A DNA stretch of 64,000 bases from Paraspadella gotoi (taxonomy: Eukaryota; Chaetognatha), in contig CM119266.1 in the NCBI GenBank assembly GCA_051294375.1, positions 24,106,411-24,170,410 of the forward strand, written 5' to 3'. The notes below the pieces were generated by a model. It did no database searches, was not told the origin of the DNA, and was given only the letters and a program-made list of their open reading frames with translations. This document shows positions 39,793 through 51,775 of the stretch, piece after piece (positions within the stretch are counted from its first letter, which is position 1; every line of letters begins with the position of its first letter). The position numbers and the translations under genes are program-made.

Positions 39793-39991
39793 TTCTTTCT
39801 CTCTCTCTCTCTTTCTATAAAGATATCAAGTTAAATTTCATTACAACCCGGAAATGTTACTAAATATTAGTACAGAAATTGTTCTTTTAATAAATGAAAA
39901 GGGAAATAAAAAGAATTCCGATGATTGTCAAAAGACTCGTTGATCCACCTCTTCTGCCTCGTAAAATCACTCGTAAAAACTCTCTCTCTCT
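38773..39991 (+). repeat. Direct copy of about 16,585-17,860
   Basis: Same orientation and order as 16,585-17,860, with frequent small indels, ending at an N gap (39,992-40,030). Its start coincides with the position where the palindrome turns in the left arm. This suggests that the true locus goes from left position about 16,588 into this segment. Confidence 0.88.
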
Positions 39992-40030
39992 NNNNNNNNN
40001 NNNNNNNNNNNNNNNNNNNNNNNNNNNNNN
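39992..40030. other. Assembly gap (39 N)
   Basis: Interrupts a CT array between the 38.8-40.0 kb copy and the Hox exon region. Confidence 0.9.
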
Positions 40031-40504
40031 ATCAGGTTTGGCTCTCTCTCTCTCTCTCTTTCAAGTCTGTGCCATCTCGGCACTTTGGCACGAGTCAAGC
40101 GGCTCGAGGTCACGAAAAATGACGTCGGATTGCTTCGTTGCCATGCCATCCGGGCCGACAAGAAGTTAGATCTTAAAATTTCTGTTCGTCTTTTTCGAGA
40201 AATTTATCTCTTTTCGTTCTTATGAAGATATCTGATATCATTAGCAGGCACGTATTTCTGCGTAGCGTCAACATAGTTTTCCAATTAATATACGTACATA
40301 TTTTAAGAAAAATATACTAAAATATATTTATTAGCTACAAGAATGTTTCCGTTCCGTATAAAAACCAAGCAAATGCTTAATTATTATTTGAATAATAAAC
40401 TAACAAGAGTCCAATTCTCAGTCAAATCTTTGTCAATTTTCACAATTGTTTTCGACTGAACCCGCCGGTCATCCTCTCTCACCCTCTCCTCTTTCCAAAC
40501 TTAC
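40031..40504. other. Start of the Hox intron; nothing else seen
   Basis: Lies downstream (- strand) of the GTAAGT donor at 40,504, so it should be intron. No homeobox is found between here and 38 kb on the - strand, nor anywhere in the duplicated arms. Confidence 0.5.
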
Positions 40505-40940
40505 CCACGATGCCCATCCACGGGTAGAAGGGGGTTCCAGAGGCTTGGCTGAACTGCTTGGCGGCGTTGTAGACGCAGGCGTCGCCGACCCTCTGGAACC
40601 GCCCGTCGAATGTGGAGGCCCAGGGGTCTTGATGATGGACGCCGTGGGACTGAGCGGCGGCGACGCCCCAGGCCGCCGAGGCCGCCGCCGCCCGCGAGTA
40701 GTCGGTCAGCGTACTGGCGGTGGCGGCGGCGTGCGCCGCCTGACTGGCGGTCAGCGCGTTGTTGATGGCGTTATTGTACTCGGCCGTGACGCCCTGCGCC
40801 AACCGCGAGTAGTCGCTGTGGTAGGAGGCGGCGGCCACTGTAGGCCCCCACGAGGCGGCGGCCATGGGAGAGGCGTACGGGTACGCCGCCGCCGCCGAGT
40901 AGTTGTCCGAAGCGTTCATGGCGGAGAGGGCGGACTTCAT
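40505..40940 (-). CDS. Hox gene, first coding exon with YPWM hexapeptide (partial gene)
   Basis: Starting at ATG 40,940 in a fair context (CCGCCAATGA), the exon encodes 145 residues plus the first base of a Gly codon. It ends at ATCGTGG|GTAAGT, phase 1. The product is Ala/Ser/Tyr-rich (for example SAAAAYPYASP, AAASAAWGVAAA) and ends SGTPFYPWMGIV. That is the hexapeptide through which Hox proteins contact PBC/Exd cofactors, and it lies next to the splice site as in most Hox genes. Hox proteins are nuclear transcription factors patterning the body axis. The homeobox exon is not downstream of it in this window. An inner ATG seven codons later is an alternative start. The paralogue group cannot be named from this exon; FYPWM excludes a typical Abd-B-type protein but fits anterior and central classes. 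Confidence 0.85.
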
Positions 40941-41200
40941 TGGCGGGGGATGGGGTTTTGGGAGAAAGAAAAGCGTAAGAAGAGAAGGCAGAAAAAAGGA
41001 AAGAACAGAAAGAGAAGGAGAAAGCTGAAAGAGAGAACAAATTAAAAAAAAGGAGGAAAGAAAGAAAGAAAAGAGAAAAGAGAGAAGGAGACTAAAAAAA
41101 CTTTCCCGCCGTCCGATAAACGAAGGTCGAGGGAGAGAAAATCGGAGCGGCGATTATTAAACCGTCAACGCGGTTGTAAAAAAGTCAAGATCTCCCCGCT

Positions 41201-41247
<47 letters not shown>

Positions 41248-41876
41248 GGCCGTCTGATAGAACGAGAGAGAAATGGGGATAGAGAGAGAGAGAGCAAAAA
41301 TCGGTGACGTCTATTGTTTCGCTCTCAGTTTATGTTTTTCAGTTTTTTTTTGGTTTTTTTTCGTGTTTTTTTCAGTCTTTTTTTTTCTCCGTTGCCCTTT
41401 TTTCTTCGCGCCGTCGAACTTCGTCGTGTTTCGTCGTCGTTTTTATTACTTTTTATTAGTTTTTCTTCTTTTTCCACCGGAAAAAAAAAATATCGTGCGA
41501 CTTTGCGTCTTTTCTCCCGAGGTCTCTCTCTCTCTATTTTTCTTTCTCTCTCTCTCTCCCTTCCCGATCGTCGTCGTCGATTTCGTCGTCAGCGTCGTCG
41601 TCGTAACCTTTTTGGCGTGTTTGAGTTGTTTTTCTTTCTGCGTGTGTGTGTATGTCTATCTTTTTTTATGTTAGTTTATATCTTTTCTTGTTTTTTTTTT
41701 CTATTTTCTTTTCCCTTTAAGGCGCGCGCGAGAGAGCGAGAGAGAGAGTTTTTATTTTACGACTGGGTGAAGAATTTGTCGTCGAATTTCGGTGATGGTT
41801 TTATGGTCGACGTCGTCGTGGTCGTCGTCGTCGTCGTCTTCTTTTTGCGCGCGTGCGTTTTCGCGAGCGCGGATGA

Positions 41877-41910
<34 letters not shown>

Positions 41911-42381
41911 CAGAGAGAGCAGAGAGACGAGATGAGAGAGAGAGAGAGAGAGAGACGCGCCGCCCGTGCAACAGCGACGCAGCGCGCAGATTGATCGTGA
42001 GAAACAGAGAAAGAAAGAGAGAAAAAAAGACAGATGAAAAAAAAATAGAGAAAATTTTATTTTCACTCTTTTTTTTGTTGTTCCTGTTGTTTTTTCTTTC
42101 TTTCTGTTTATATCTCTGTCTCAAAATCATCTCTCTCTATTCTATTCTCTCTTTCTTTAGTTTTAATATTTCCTTTTCTCCCACTTTTTTCTCATCGCAA
42201 TCCGCGCTCGGCTACAGCAGAGTACACCGACACGACAGAGCCGCGGTACGGCAGTCGAGCTGCGGCGGGAAAACGGATGAGCCATTCTAAACTCAGCGGC
42301 GGCAGAAGAGGAGGATGAAGAGGAAGAGAAGGGAGGAAGTTACTCACGAAGCAACAGTGTTACAGCGTGTCCCTGTAGCTA

Positions 42382-42468
<87 letters not shown>

Positions 42469-42710
42469 CTTCTCATGTTCGAAAACCAGCCGCCCCTAAA
42501 AAGGGCGTTTGGCAGCAGGGAGACCGTCGTTGCAGCAGCAGCTCTCTCTGCAGTCGCTGCGAATGGAACCGACTCCTTTTTTTGTGCCATTATTTTTGGT
42601 TTTTTTTCCTATTTTCTATTTTCTCCTTCGACTTTTTTGGCTGCGGAAAATCCGTCCATATTGGAACGAAGGGCGAAAGAGGCGGAGACGACTGGAGATT
42701 GCGTTCTCTC

Positions 42711-42774
<64 letters not shown>

Positions 42775-42850
42775 CTCTCTTCTCGCACGGTGAAAAAAGT
42801 GCTGATTTGTGACTTTTCACGGAGCTGGACCAGTTATTCCCTAATCAAGT
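40941..42850 (-). other. Upstream flank of the Hox exon: GA/CT and GTC tracts
   Basis: Probable 5' UTR or promoter of the - strand Hox gene, but no TSS signal is decisive. CT array 41,202-41,241, GTC-rich stretches 41,565-41,605 and 41,810-41,840, GA arrays 41,880-41,957 and 42,385-42,467, CT array 42,704-42,783. A short GC-rich island lies at 42,200-42,300. Confidence 0.4.
42385..42467. repeat. (GA)n microsatellite
   Basis: Perfect GA array of about 83 bases, followed 240 bases later by an oppositely oriented CT array (42,704-42,783). Confidence 0.95.
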
Positions 42851-43806
42851 AATTAAGGTGAGCGCTTAACGAGCTCGCGTTTTGGAATTCCTATTGAAGG
42901 AAGCACAAAGAGTACTATCAAATAACTAACGGGACTATTTAAATGTTCCTACGGAGGAGGTACGTGTAATACTCGCCTCCTGCCAAGTCTGATATTCGTT
43001 GACCTATGATCATACTCACTTTTTATCTGTTCCTTAAAATGATCCCCTCTCTCACACCAGGGGTAGTCCCCAAGACCCCTGAAGGTCGCAGCCAAACCTT
43101 TTTCTCTTCATCTCCCTATGGCCCGTCTTTTTCTCCATGGTGCAAGAATGGCCGCGCGGGAAAAGGCTCCATCTTTGCGCGTAGAATTTCTAAAAATTGG
43201 GCGTGTCCCCGCGGGGTCGTTCGCGATCCTCGAGGGGGCGAAAGAATCGTGGGCCCTCAACGCGTCCCGGAACGCGTCTCGTTAAGCGTCGCTCGCCTCG
43301 CGTCACCCCGTGGAATTTCCCTTTACTGTCATTATTAAATTTTATGATTCTCATAACGTCTTCGAATAGCATGACCGTTTTGGAATGCTTAAATAAATTT
43401 AATTTCCCCTTCGAATGACTGTCACTTAATAAATTGGAAAAATTTTACTGACTTATAATAATATATTTGACATATAACTATCTTCATCGTGATATAAGTG
43501 AAGGTTTGTTTTTATTTGTTTGTACATCATGTTTCGCGTGTATTGTTGGGATAGAAATATCGTTCACTCGAGTATAAAAATTTTGGGGTCTTATGCAAGT
43601 AGCGTTTCCCCGAGGTGAGATCACCGGCTGCGTCTTTTGCGCGGTCGTAGCAGCCGCCGAAGAGGCGACGTGTGTGCTGAGTGCCGTCCTGATGCGTGCA
43701 CAAGATGCGTGTACGAAAGGGGACTGGAGAAGTGCATTTGTCCAATATATACTCTCTGTCTTGCTTAATAAACTTTTTGTTTCATTGGTATTTAAAACTA
43801 CTTAAC

Positions 43807-43878
<72 letters not shown>

Positions 43879-44739
43879 CTTTTTTAGGGCTGCCATTATA
43901 TCGTTTCAGCGTTAGGCTGATGACTCCGCAAATGACTTTGGGACCAATGTCGTAAAAAGTATATGAGGTAGTTTGGAGAGAAAAAAAAAGGAAAAGAAAG
44001 GAAGGAGGAGATTGAAGAAAAGGAAGAGGAAGAAGGAATCGGAGGTAAAGGAGGAAAATGGTGATTTGGAAATCTTTGCATTGAGTGGGTAATAGTCAGG
44101 GCTGAATAATATTATAGGAATCCTTAGGTAATCTAGTGCGATCCCAGACTTGGTATTACATATTTTTTTTATGAATATTTGTACGTTTATACAAACAAGA
44201 GTATCCTTAACACAAGGCAACAGAGATAAAGCAAAAAAATATAAATGGGTGAGGAGGAAGTGAAGATGGAGCAGGGAAGAGGAGGATGGATAGAAGAGAG
44301 GAAGAGGAAGACGTATGCAGCATCATGAGGAAAAACCGACGACGTTGCCTAGAGGAGGAAGAGGAAGAGGATCACGGTCGGTCCCAGTTTATAGGCGGAG
44401 GAAGAGCGGAAGCTGAAGAAGAGGAGCAGCGATTCCAGCTCTACTCCTCCGGATGGCGTTGTCGCTCGGGGCTGCAGGACTCGAGGGAAAATAAAAGAAC
44501 AAACGGTGGAAAGTTAAAAAAAGATTGAAAAAGGAAAAAGAAAAGGAGGAAAAAAATGTAGAAGATTTTTTTGCGAAACGTTTGGGGCGTCGTTAAGGCT
44601 TTAAACGGCGCCATATTCCAAAGAACCAAAGAACCCAGTTAAATTTTATGGTTTTCTTCATTTCGAAAAATAAAATAAAAAACGGCTGTTGCGAGAAGAA
44701 AGGGAATGATATCATTGGAGAAAGCTTGGATTTGTTTAA

Positions 44740-44814
<75 letters not shown>

Positions 44815-44846
44815 CCCCCCCCCATCCTTCTTATTTATCCTCACAC
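42851..44846. other. Intergenic; GC-rich stretch, GA array, purine-rich DNA
   Basis: 43,150-43,320 is CpG-rich single-copy sequence. 43,560-43,800 shows CGAGTATAAAAAT at its start and CTTAATAAACTTTTTG near its end, which could be a promoter-to-polyadenylation fragment such as a solo LTR, but no flanking repeat confirms it. A perfect GA array fills 43,810-43,876. 43,970-44,570 is purine-rich; the Glu/Arg-rich frames there look compositional. CT array 44,741-44,812 ends in a C run. Confidence 0.45.
43810..43876. repeat. (GA)n microsatellite
   Basis: Perfect GA array of about 66 bases. Confidence 0.95.
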
Positions 44847-45311
44847 NNNNNNNNNNNNNNNNNNNNNNNNNNNNNNNNNNNNNNNNNNNNNNNNNNNNNN
44901 NNNNNNNNNNNNNNNNNNNNNNNNNNNNNNNNNNNNNNNNNNNNNNNNNNNNNNNNNNNNNNNNNNNNNNNNNNNNNNNNNNNNNNNNNNNNNNNNNNNN
45001 NNNNNNNNNNNNNNNNNNNNNNNNNNNNNNNNNNNNNNNNNNNNNNNNNNNNNNNNNNNNNNNNNNNNNNNNNNNNNNNNNNNNNNNNNNNNNNNNNNNN
45101 NNNNNNNNNNNNNNNNNNNNNNNNNNNNNNNNNNNNNNNNNNNNNNNNNNNNNNNNNNNNNNNNNNNNNNNNNNNNNNNNNNNNNNNNNNNNNNNNNNNN
45201 NNNNNNNNNNNNNNNNNNNNNNNNNNNNNNNNNNNNNNNNNNNNNNNNNNNNNNNNNNNNNNNNNNNNNNNNNNNNNNNNNNNNNNNNNNNNNNNNNNNN
45301 NNNNNNNNNNN
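44847..45311. other. Assembly gap (465 N)
   Basis: Starts after a CT array and C run, a typical place for contig breaks. Confidence 0.95.
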
Positions 45312-47336
45312 AATAATGCAGTAAATAATTTTTATTGGCAGGTATACATTCTTTAATAAAGATTTAGCCGGGTGTCGAAACCATTTATTACGCGGCCAAA
45401 GCTGAGAGTTATTTCCGAGTCTCGAACGCGCGAATTACTGAGCGAGGATAGTTCTCTAAAAACTACGGGAGCTCGAGTCAATAAATTATCGGAGGAGCTC
45501 GAATTTCGAGCGAGATGTAGTTTTTATTTCTAATAGTTGTTTAAACTGGTCCGAACGGAGAGATAAGTTCATTATTTTAAAAAGCAAACCAACAGGTTTT
45601 CCTTTGATTGACACAGTTTATTCTTTTCTTTAATGTCTAATTGCACAACTGCTTTCCACCTAAATATGTAAATTTAACATCTAATCAAAATTTAAAGTTT
45701 CAATATTTTGATCTAATTTTATAAATTTTATTTTAAATGATCTGCTTTTTTTCTGTAAAAGCAAAACCGAAAATAGTTATAACCTATTAAGCAACTCAAC
45801 AATTCTCTTCTTAGCTTTAAGCGACTTTTTTCCTTTCCTTTTTCTTTTGCTTTTCCTTCTCCCCCCTTTTCCTTCCTCCTCGCCCTCGCGGTGCAGTTTG
45901 TCTTCGTCTTCTCTTTAATTGTTTAATTTGAGAAAATGGAAAGAAGCGCAAAAAAAAAAAAAAACTCGTTAATTTTCTTATTTTAGAAAAAAAAGAAAGT
46001 GAAGAAAGATTGAGAAAGGAGGAGGAGAGAGTGAAAAGGAAAATCAAGCGTCCGAAGTCTTGGGTTTAAAACGAAGCAAGAGCCAATTCCCTCTATTTTG
46101 CATGGAGCTCGTTAAGACGGAAAAACTATGGGCCGAACAATGGGAAGTATGGGCTCGTTTCGTTTTTTTTTTCTTTTTTTCGATTTAAGCTTCATTGCGT
46201 AGTACGCGTTGGCCTCCTCGCAGATGGACGAAGAAACATCAAAGCAAACGATCGATTTGAAAGCAACAAATTTGTTTACGTCCTTTTCTGGCAAAATAAT
46301 ATTCTTTATATTTTGTTTTCGCTCGTTACTCATTCAGTTTTTTTTTTTTTTCTTTCTTTTTCGGTCCGCCGCTCCCTTTCTTCCCTTTCTTTCTTCCCCT
46401 TCCTTACCAATTTTTTTTTTATATCTCTCTCCTCTCTTCTTCCGTTTCCTTCTAAGTTCTAACTTTAGTGGACAACCGCCCGCCAGGGGCCTCTGACCCT
46501 TCGAGCGCCCCGTCGAGTTTTCGGGTCGCCCCTTCCATCGCCCCAAGCCTCCCACCAACCAGAATTAGAGTTTCTCACGAGTCTGTCGCTCTACACCCAC
46601 AGACCCCATTCCGCTTTTTCTGCACCACTTTGCAATCAGAATTCAAATTCCACTTCGCACATGCCATCTCAATCAAATCCCTTAATTCAAATCTCAAATC
46701 TCAAATCTTGCCTCCCCAAGTCCACAGACTTCACGCGTCCGATTTCCCCAAACTTCACTCTGTACAGCTGCCCATTTCGCTCCAGCCCACACTCACGGCC
46801 TTTCCACATTGCCTGTCCACATTTATCCCCACACTCCACCATCTTACCTCGTCTCTAATTTTATTCTTCTTGCCCCAATCCACCCCCCCCCCACCTCATC
46901 CCACAAAACCTCTCTCTAGCTCCGACTATCGCGCCCTCTCGTTTCTCTCTCCGCCTAAATTCACCGGCGCAACTCACCCAACCACCCAATTCGTTCCCGA
47001 CCGCGAAGCCAAAGGGAAAAAAAATGACCCAATTTCGGGTTTTGATGTCGTCATCGGCGGCTTTTCGCGTCCGAAGCGGCGAGGGGCTTTTGAAGGCTTT
47101 TAAATTGTTTGTTTGCCCCATGCGACGTCATAGAGATCGTTTTAAAAACGCGTCGACGACGTCATAGAAATTGCCTCAGAAATTTAAACACGCTCGATCT
47201 TTTGACAATTTTCTTTTTTGAATTGCAAAAAATCGGATCTAAATGGCACCAGATGTTTTTAGTTATATTATATGAAAAATTACAAGATTACTTGTTTTTT
47301 CTCTTGACAAATTAATTTTAATCCAAAAAAAAAAAA
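45312..47336. other. Intergenic; no gene supported
   Basis: Mixed to T-rich sequence. A long open frame on the + strand at 46,468-47,103 is Pro/Ser/His-rich and lacks an ATG or splice support; I treat it as chance in C-rich DNA. Confidence 0.5.
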
Positions 47337-47543
47337 NNNNNNNNNNNNNNNNNNNNNNNNNNNNNNNNNNNNNNNNNNNNNNNNNNNNNNNNNNNNNNNN
47401 NNNNNNNNNNNNNNNNNNNNNNNNNNNNNNNNNNNNNNNNNNNNNNNNNNNNNNNNNNNNNNNNNNNNNNNNNNNNNNNNNNNNNNNNNNNNNNNNNNNN
47501 NNNNNNNNNNNNNNNNNNNNNNNNNNNNNNNNNNNNNNNNNNN
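47337..47543. other. Assembly gap (207 N)
   Basis: Follows an A run. Confidence 0.95.
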
Positions 47544-47652
47544 ATAAATAAATTAATTAATTAAAAATCAATCGAAAAGCTTTCTTTGAAAAAAAAACTT
47601 CTGGATACTAAAAAGCAGTAATCTATATTTTAACATGAGAACAATAGGAAAA

Positions 47653-47802
47653 NNNNNNNNNNNNNNNNNNNNNNNNNNNNNNNNNNNNNNNNNNNNNNNN
47701 NNNNNNNNNNNNNNNNNNNNNNNNNNNNNNNNNNNNNNNNNNNNNNNNNNNNNNNNNNNNNNNNNNNNNNNNNNNNNNNNNNNNNNNNNNNNNNNNNNNN
47801 NN
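47653..47802. other. Assembly gap (150 N)
   Basis: Followed by a GA-rich start of the next contig. Confidence 0.95.
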
Positions 47803-49014
47803 AGAGGAGAGAGGGAACGAGTTCAACCCTCCATGATCCCTCTACCCCTCCACCCCCCTTCTTCCCCCCTTCTTTCCAACCATAAACAAAATCAAGGAAG
47901 CGAACGCGACATTCGGTCGCAAAATGCACCGTCTTTAAACTTCGCAACTTCGAAACTAGAAACAATTACATTACGAAGCGAATTGCGTTTTTCCTGCGGT
48001 CTTTTATTTTATTCCTTTTGTTTTTCTTATTTCTTGGAAGAGTCGACATGCAGATAAAGACACATTTAAAGCGTGCAACTCACTGGTTGGCCAGTTCTTA
48101 ATTCATCTTATCATCTCTTCATTCTTCACGCCCCCTCCCTCCGTCCCCTCCCTCGAAAAGGCTGTCCCATGTTTCGGTTCGGCCACCCGTCGAGCGAACA
48201 AGACACACTTCCCGATTTTAACCGATTTTAACCAACCTTCTTGTCCCACTTTTAGCCCTGCCATTCCGCTCAGCCTCTGTCAACTAAAAGCATCAGTGTT
48301 TGTCTTATTTAGACCCACCTACTTCTTAGATACAACAATGCCAAAGTTACTTTCTTGCCAAAGAAAATTAAATGGCTTCTCGGTTTCATCCCGACTTAAA
48401 TTTTAACTTCTTTTGAACTTTGTACTTCTCCATTTAATCTACTCAATGTTCATGTTCCCATCTTAAAGCTGTTTTTACGCAATATCAACAATGTAAAATC
48501 GTTTTCTGAAGATTTGGCAGTCGTCGGTAAGCATTCATTACATTATTTCTTGTTTATGGTCATTTAAATTTCTGCGCTTGCGCTTGCTTGAAACTTTTCT
48601 CCGTTTCTTGCCGGCGTTAGAATTGTTAGAAGCTCGTTTTCGTTATTATCGTCTGGCCGTCGTCGGTTTTATATATTTTCCCGTTTGATGTTTTTATTTT
48701 CAATGAATCAAGGTCTCGCGCGGAGAAGTTCCAGAAAACCATCACTTTCCCAAAGCATAAAAATATTATTAACGTTTCAATATTTATATCTGTTTTTATT
48801 TCTATTTTTTTTTTTAATCTCTATCTTGAAATTTATCTTCCATAACATAATTTTGACGTCAATTCCACGCGGTCGACACCACGAGACTTTCTGCAGACGC
48901 GGAAGAAAACATGAGCGGAATATCCGGCACAACCCCTTTTTTTTTACTTTTTTCTTTTTTTCTTTTAAACATGTCTTTTTCCCTTTTTTTCCACGTTTCC
49001 CTTCTATCTTTCCT

Positions 49015-49074
<60 letters not shown>

Positions 49075-51345
49075 TATTTCTTTCTTTCTTTCTTTCTTTC
49101 TTTCTTTCCTTCCTTCTTTCTTTCCTTCTTTCTTCCTTTCTTTCTTTCTTTTTTTTTCTTTTCGCGCCAGACCTCTATTTTATCAACGTCTCCAAGAAAA
49201 AGAAGTTAATCTTTTGCCAATTCTGTGGAGAAAAAGACGACTTAAGGCAGCGACTGCCAACTGAAATTCATTTGGAGGCCGCATTGCCTGACACGTTCAG
49301 GGCCGCGTTGGTTTTGCGTTAAACCTTGATTCTGTAGCCCCTGTAAAGCGTTTTTAAAAGGGCACAAATCTTGATATTGGATATACTACCGGTTTAGTAT
49401 TGCTTTTTTTTTTGGTTAAATTCCCCCGTTCAACGTCACAGTGATAATATTTAGATTTTTACGCATACTCCGTTTTTCATTCTCAGCTTTTCACTAACTT
49501 CGGGTGCAAGTGTAAGTAGGACCTCTGAAAAAAAATGCCTCGAGCCACGGTACTTCCCCGGGACCTCCTTTGCCCCTCAGCATTCCTTTACTTACGATCG
49601 ACCCTCTTTCCAGAACTCCTCCTATATCCAACCTCCTCCACCTCCTCCTCATTCCCGGTCTCCGAGTCTCGTTTCTATTTTTGGGCCTCGAAAATTTTAA
49701 ATTTCTTCGTCGACTGATAGAAACAAGAGACGACGGATGACAGACGAGGGATGACAGATGACAAACGACATGAAACTTGAACGACGTTCGCCCTGGATTT
49801 TAAATTTTGGTCGCTAGATGTCCTTTTAAGTAAAACATAGTTTTTAGAAACAGTCGTGAGTCATACAGGGTTCCCTAAAATTTTAGAAAGCATTGATTTT
49901 TAAACGTCGTTTACGGATTTGTTGAGGGCCAGATTAGTTTTGTGAGGTTACACTAGTGGTAATCGCAATAACATTTTTTTTTTTCAACTAATGATTGCAC
50001 TCGTATAATTTTCAATTCATCATTATTTATCTATTAATTGTTACAAAAATCCTATTTCGAAACACTAATCACGTCTTTTGTTGCTCACTTTCGACACAAG
50101 ACCAGGCCCTCTCTCGGTAGAGTCTCGAAGCTCGGTGGGATTCTCGTCCTAATTCCCGCATTCGCTCGCCAGAGGGAAGAAGAGAATGGAGGAGGAGGAG
50201 AATGAGGAGGAGGAGAGCGGAGCTTAGGAATTGAGTCGGGAAAAACTCGGGAGTCTCATGGGAGAATCCTTTGTTTTGAGTTCCTCGCCGTTACCAACGT
50301 CATCGGAGACCCAAAATAAAAGGTAACCCGATATCGATGGAAACAAGACGAATATATATATCGTAACGCGAGTAGGTTTTATCGGCGCTTTTCGTGAGGA
50401 CAGGAAAAAAAAGTGGATCGTTAAACATAATGGGATTAAATTAGATTAGACCGAAGTTCTCGCCTTGGTTCGTTTATGAGTTATTAGTCAATGGAGCAAA
50501 TGAAGGAACGGGCGAAGGACAGTAACGAAAGTTTCCCCAATTAACGCCAATGTGACAATTACGTTGGTTTTAATTGATACTTATTTTAATACAAGATCTG
50601 TTACATATCTGCTACTAACTAACCGGATTTCAAGAAAGCAGTTCGATTTTTGTACAGGTTTTCTTTTTGATTTTTTTAAAAACTGAAAACGTCTTCGTCG
50701 TCGTGTAACTCCTTTCCAGTCTTCCTCTTGTTCGTCGTACTCTGCTTCGTCGTCGTCGTCTTCTTTGTCGTCGTCGTCGTCGTAACCGTCTACGTGTCGA
50801 CAGTCGTCTTGATTTATGCGCTTCGCCCCGAGCACCGCCAGAGCGAAACAGAGGCCTCCAGTTCCTCGCGGCTCTGGCAGGCATACTGATTATCCGGCGG
50901 GCTCGGCCGGGATCGAGCAGGCGTGGACCTTATTTCGCTTTTTCGAACAGGCGCCTATCGGGATGGCTAATTGGCGCACTGTCAATTTGAAATTATTAAT
51001 TTTTTCCATGCTTTTAAAAAAAGCTATTTTAGTCCTATTAAAACCAAGATTTTCTGCCCCATTTTCTGAATTCTCCGAAAGACGCAGGATCGGGCAACCT
51101 AACTTCTCTCACCCCTTCCACGACCAGACGCGACTTCTGCGGGCGGGACTTCGGCCGCCAACGTCTCTCTTTCCGCCTCATTAACGATTACTTTCCCTTC
51201 GTCGCTGCAACAAAGAATGTTGTGAAACTGTAAAGAGAGTCTAGGGAATACTTAATTAAATTTTCGTGTCTATTTTTCTGATTGTACTGAATTTTCTTGA
51301 GTTTTTTTTTTTTTTTTTCTTCCCGCTAACTTTGGGTCTGCTGTT
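47803..51345. other. Intergenic; CTTT array and GTC-rich stretch, no gene supported
   Basis: A CTTT tetranucleotide array occupies about 49,010-49,150. Short GATGACAGA-like repeats lie at 49,735-49,775. 50,690-50,790 is GTC/GAC-rich and gives an Asp-rich frame on the - strand; it is followed by a GC-rich stretch to 50,960. I see no exon pair. Confidence 0.45.
49010..49150. repeat. (CTTT)n microsatellite
   Basis: About 140 bases of TTTC repeats with a few TTTA or CCTT variants. Confidence 0.95.

Positions 51346-51349
<4 letters not shown>

Positions 51350-51442
<93 letters not shown>
51350..51442. repeat. (CT)n microsatellite
   Basis: About 92 bases of CT with one TTCT interruption. Confidence 0.95.
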
Positions 51443-51443
<1 letters not shown>

Positions 51444-51574
51444 TAACCTCAGCTAATTGGTGTATTCCCGTGGATTTCTGTACCTTTTTTTCCTTTCATT
51501 TCATGAATATTCTCCGTATTACCTAGATTCTTACTTTTTCTCCTTCTTTTAGTTTTACTCTTCTAATATGCGTA

Positions 51575-51775
51575 ATCACGTCCGTTGACCGCGACGGCGC
51601 ACCCCGGGCTTAGTCGTGCATAGGGCTCTTTGAGAAAGAGCCGAAGGAGCCGCCGACTCCGCCGCCGCTTTTTGCGCAGCGGACGCCGACGCAACCGCTG
51701 GCCCACGCAGCCGCCGAGGACGATACCGCAAACGATCGGCCTCTTTTACTGTTATTTTTCAGGTAAGGCGATAAA
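51575..51775. other. GC-rich island with a perfect hairpin and splice-like ends
   Basis: GGCTCTTT at 51,624-51,631 pairs with AAAGAGCC at 51,635-51,642 across a 3-base loop. The island is CpG-rich against AT-rich flanks. It is open in the + strand frame (LFEKEPKEPPTPPPLF) up to TTTTTCAG|GTAAGG at about 51,764-51,770, and on the - strand in a Gly/Ser/Ala-rich frame ending SKSPMHD-stop. It could be an exon, a promoter or a non-coding RNA end; nothing decides between these. Confidence 0.3.

Noticed and set aside
43527-43805. Small overlapping open frames next to a TATAAAA and an AATAAA
   Set aside because: Considered a solo LTR or small gene, but no paired repeat, target-site duplication or protein match could be seen.
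44245-44528. Glu/Arg-rich open frames starting at ATG
   Set aside because: They lie in a 600-base purine-rich stretch; composition alone explains them and no splice partner was found.
46468-47103. 211-codon Pro/Ser/His-rich open frame
   Set aside because: It begins at a GTG, lacks a recognisable domain, and lies in C-rich low-complexity DNA.
51624-51642. Hairpin considered as a histone mRNA 3' stem-loop
   Set aside because: The loop is 3 bases with an 8-bp stem, not the 6-bp stem and 4-base loop of histone messages, and no histone gene precedes it on either strand.
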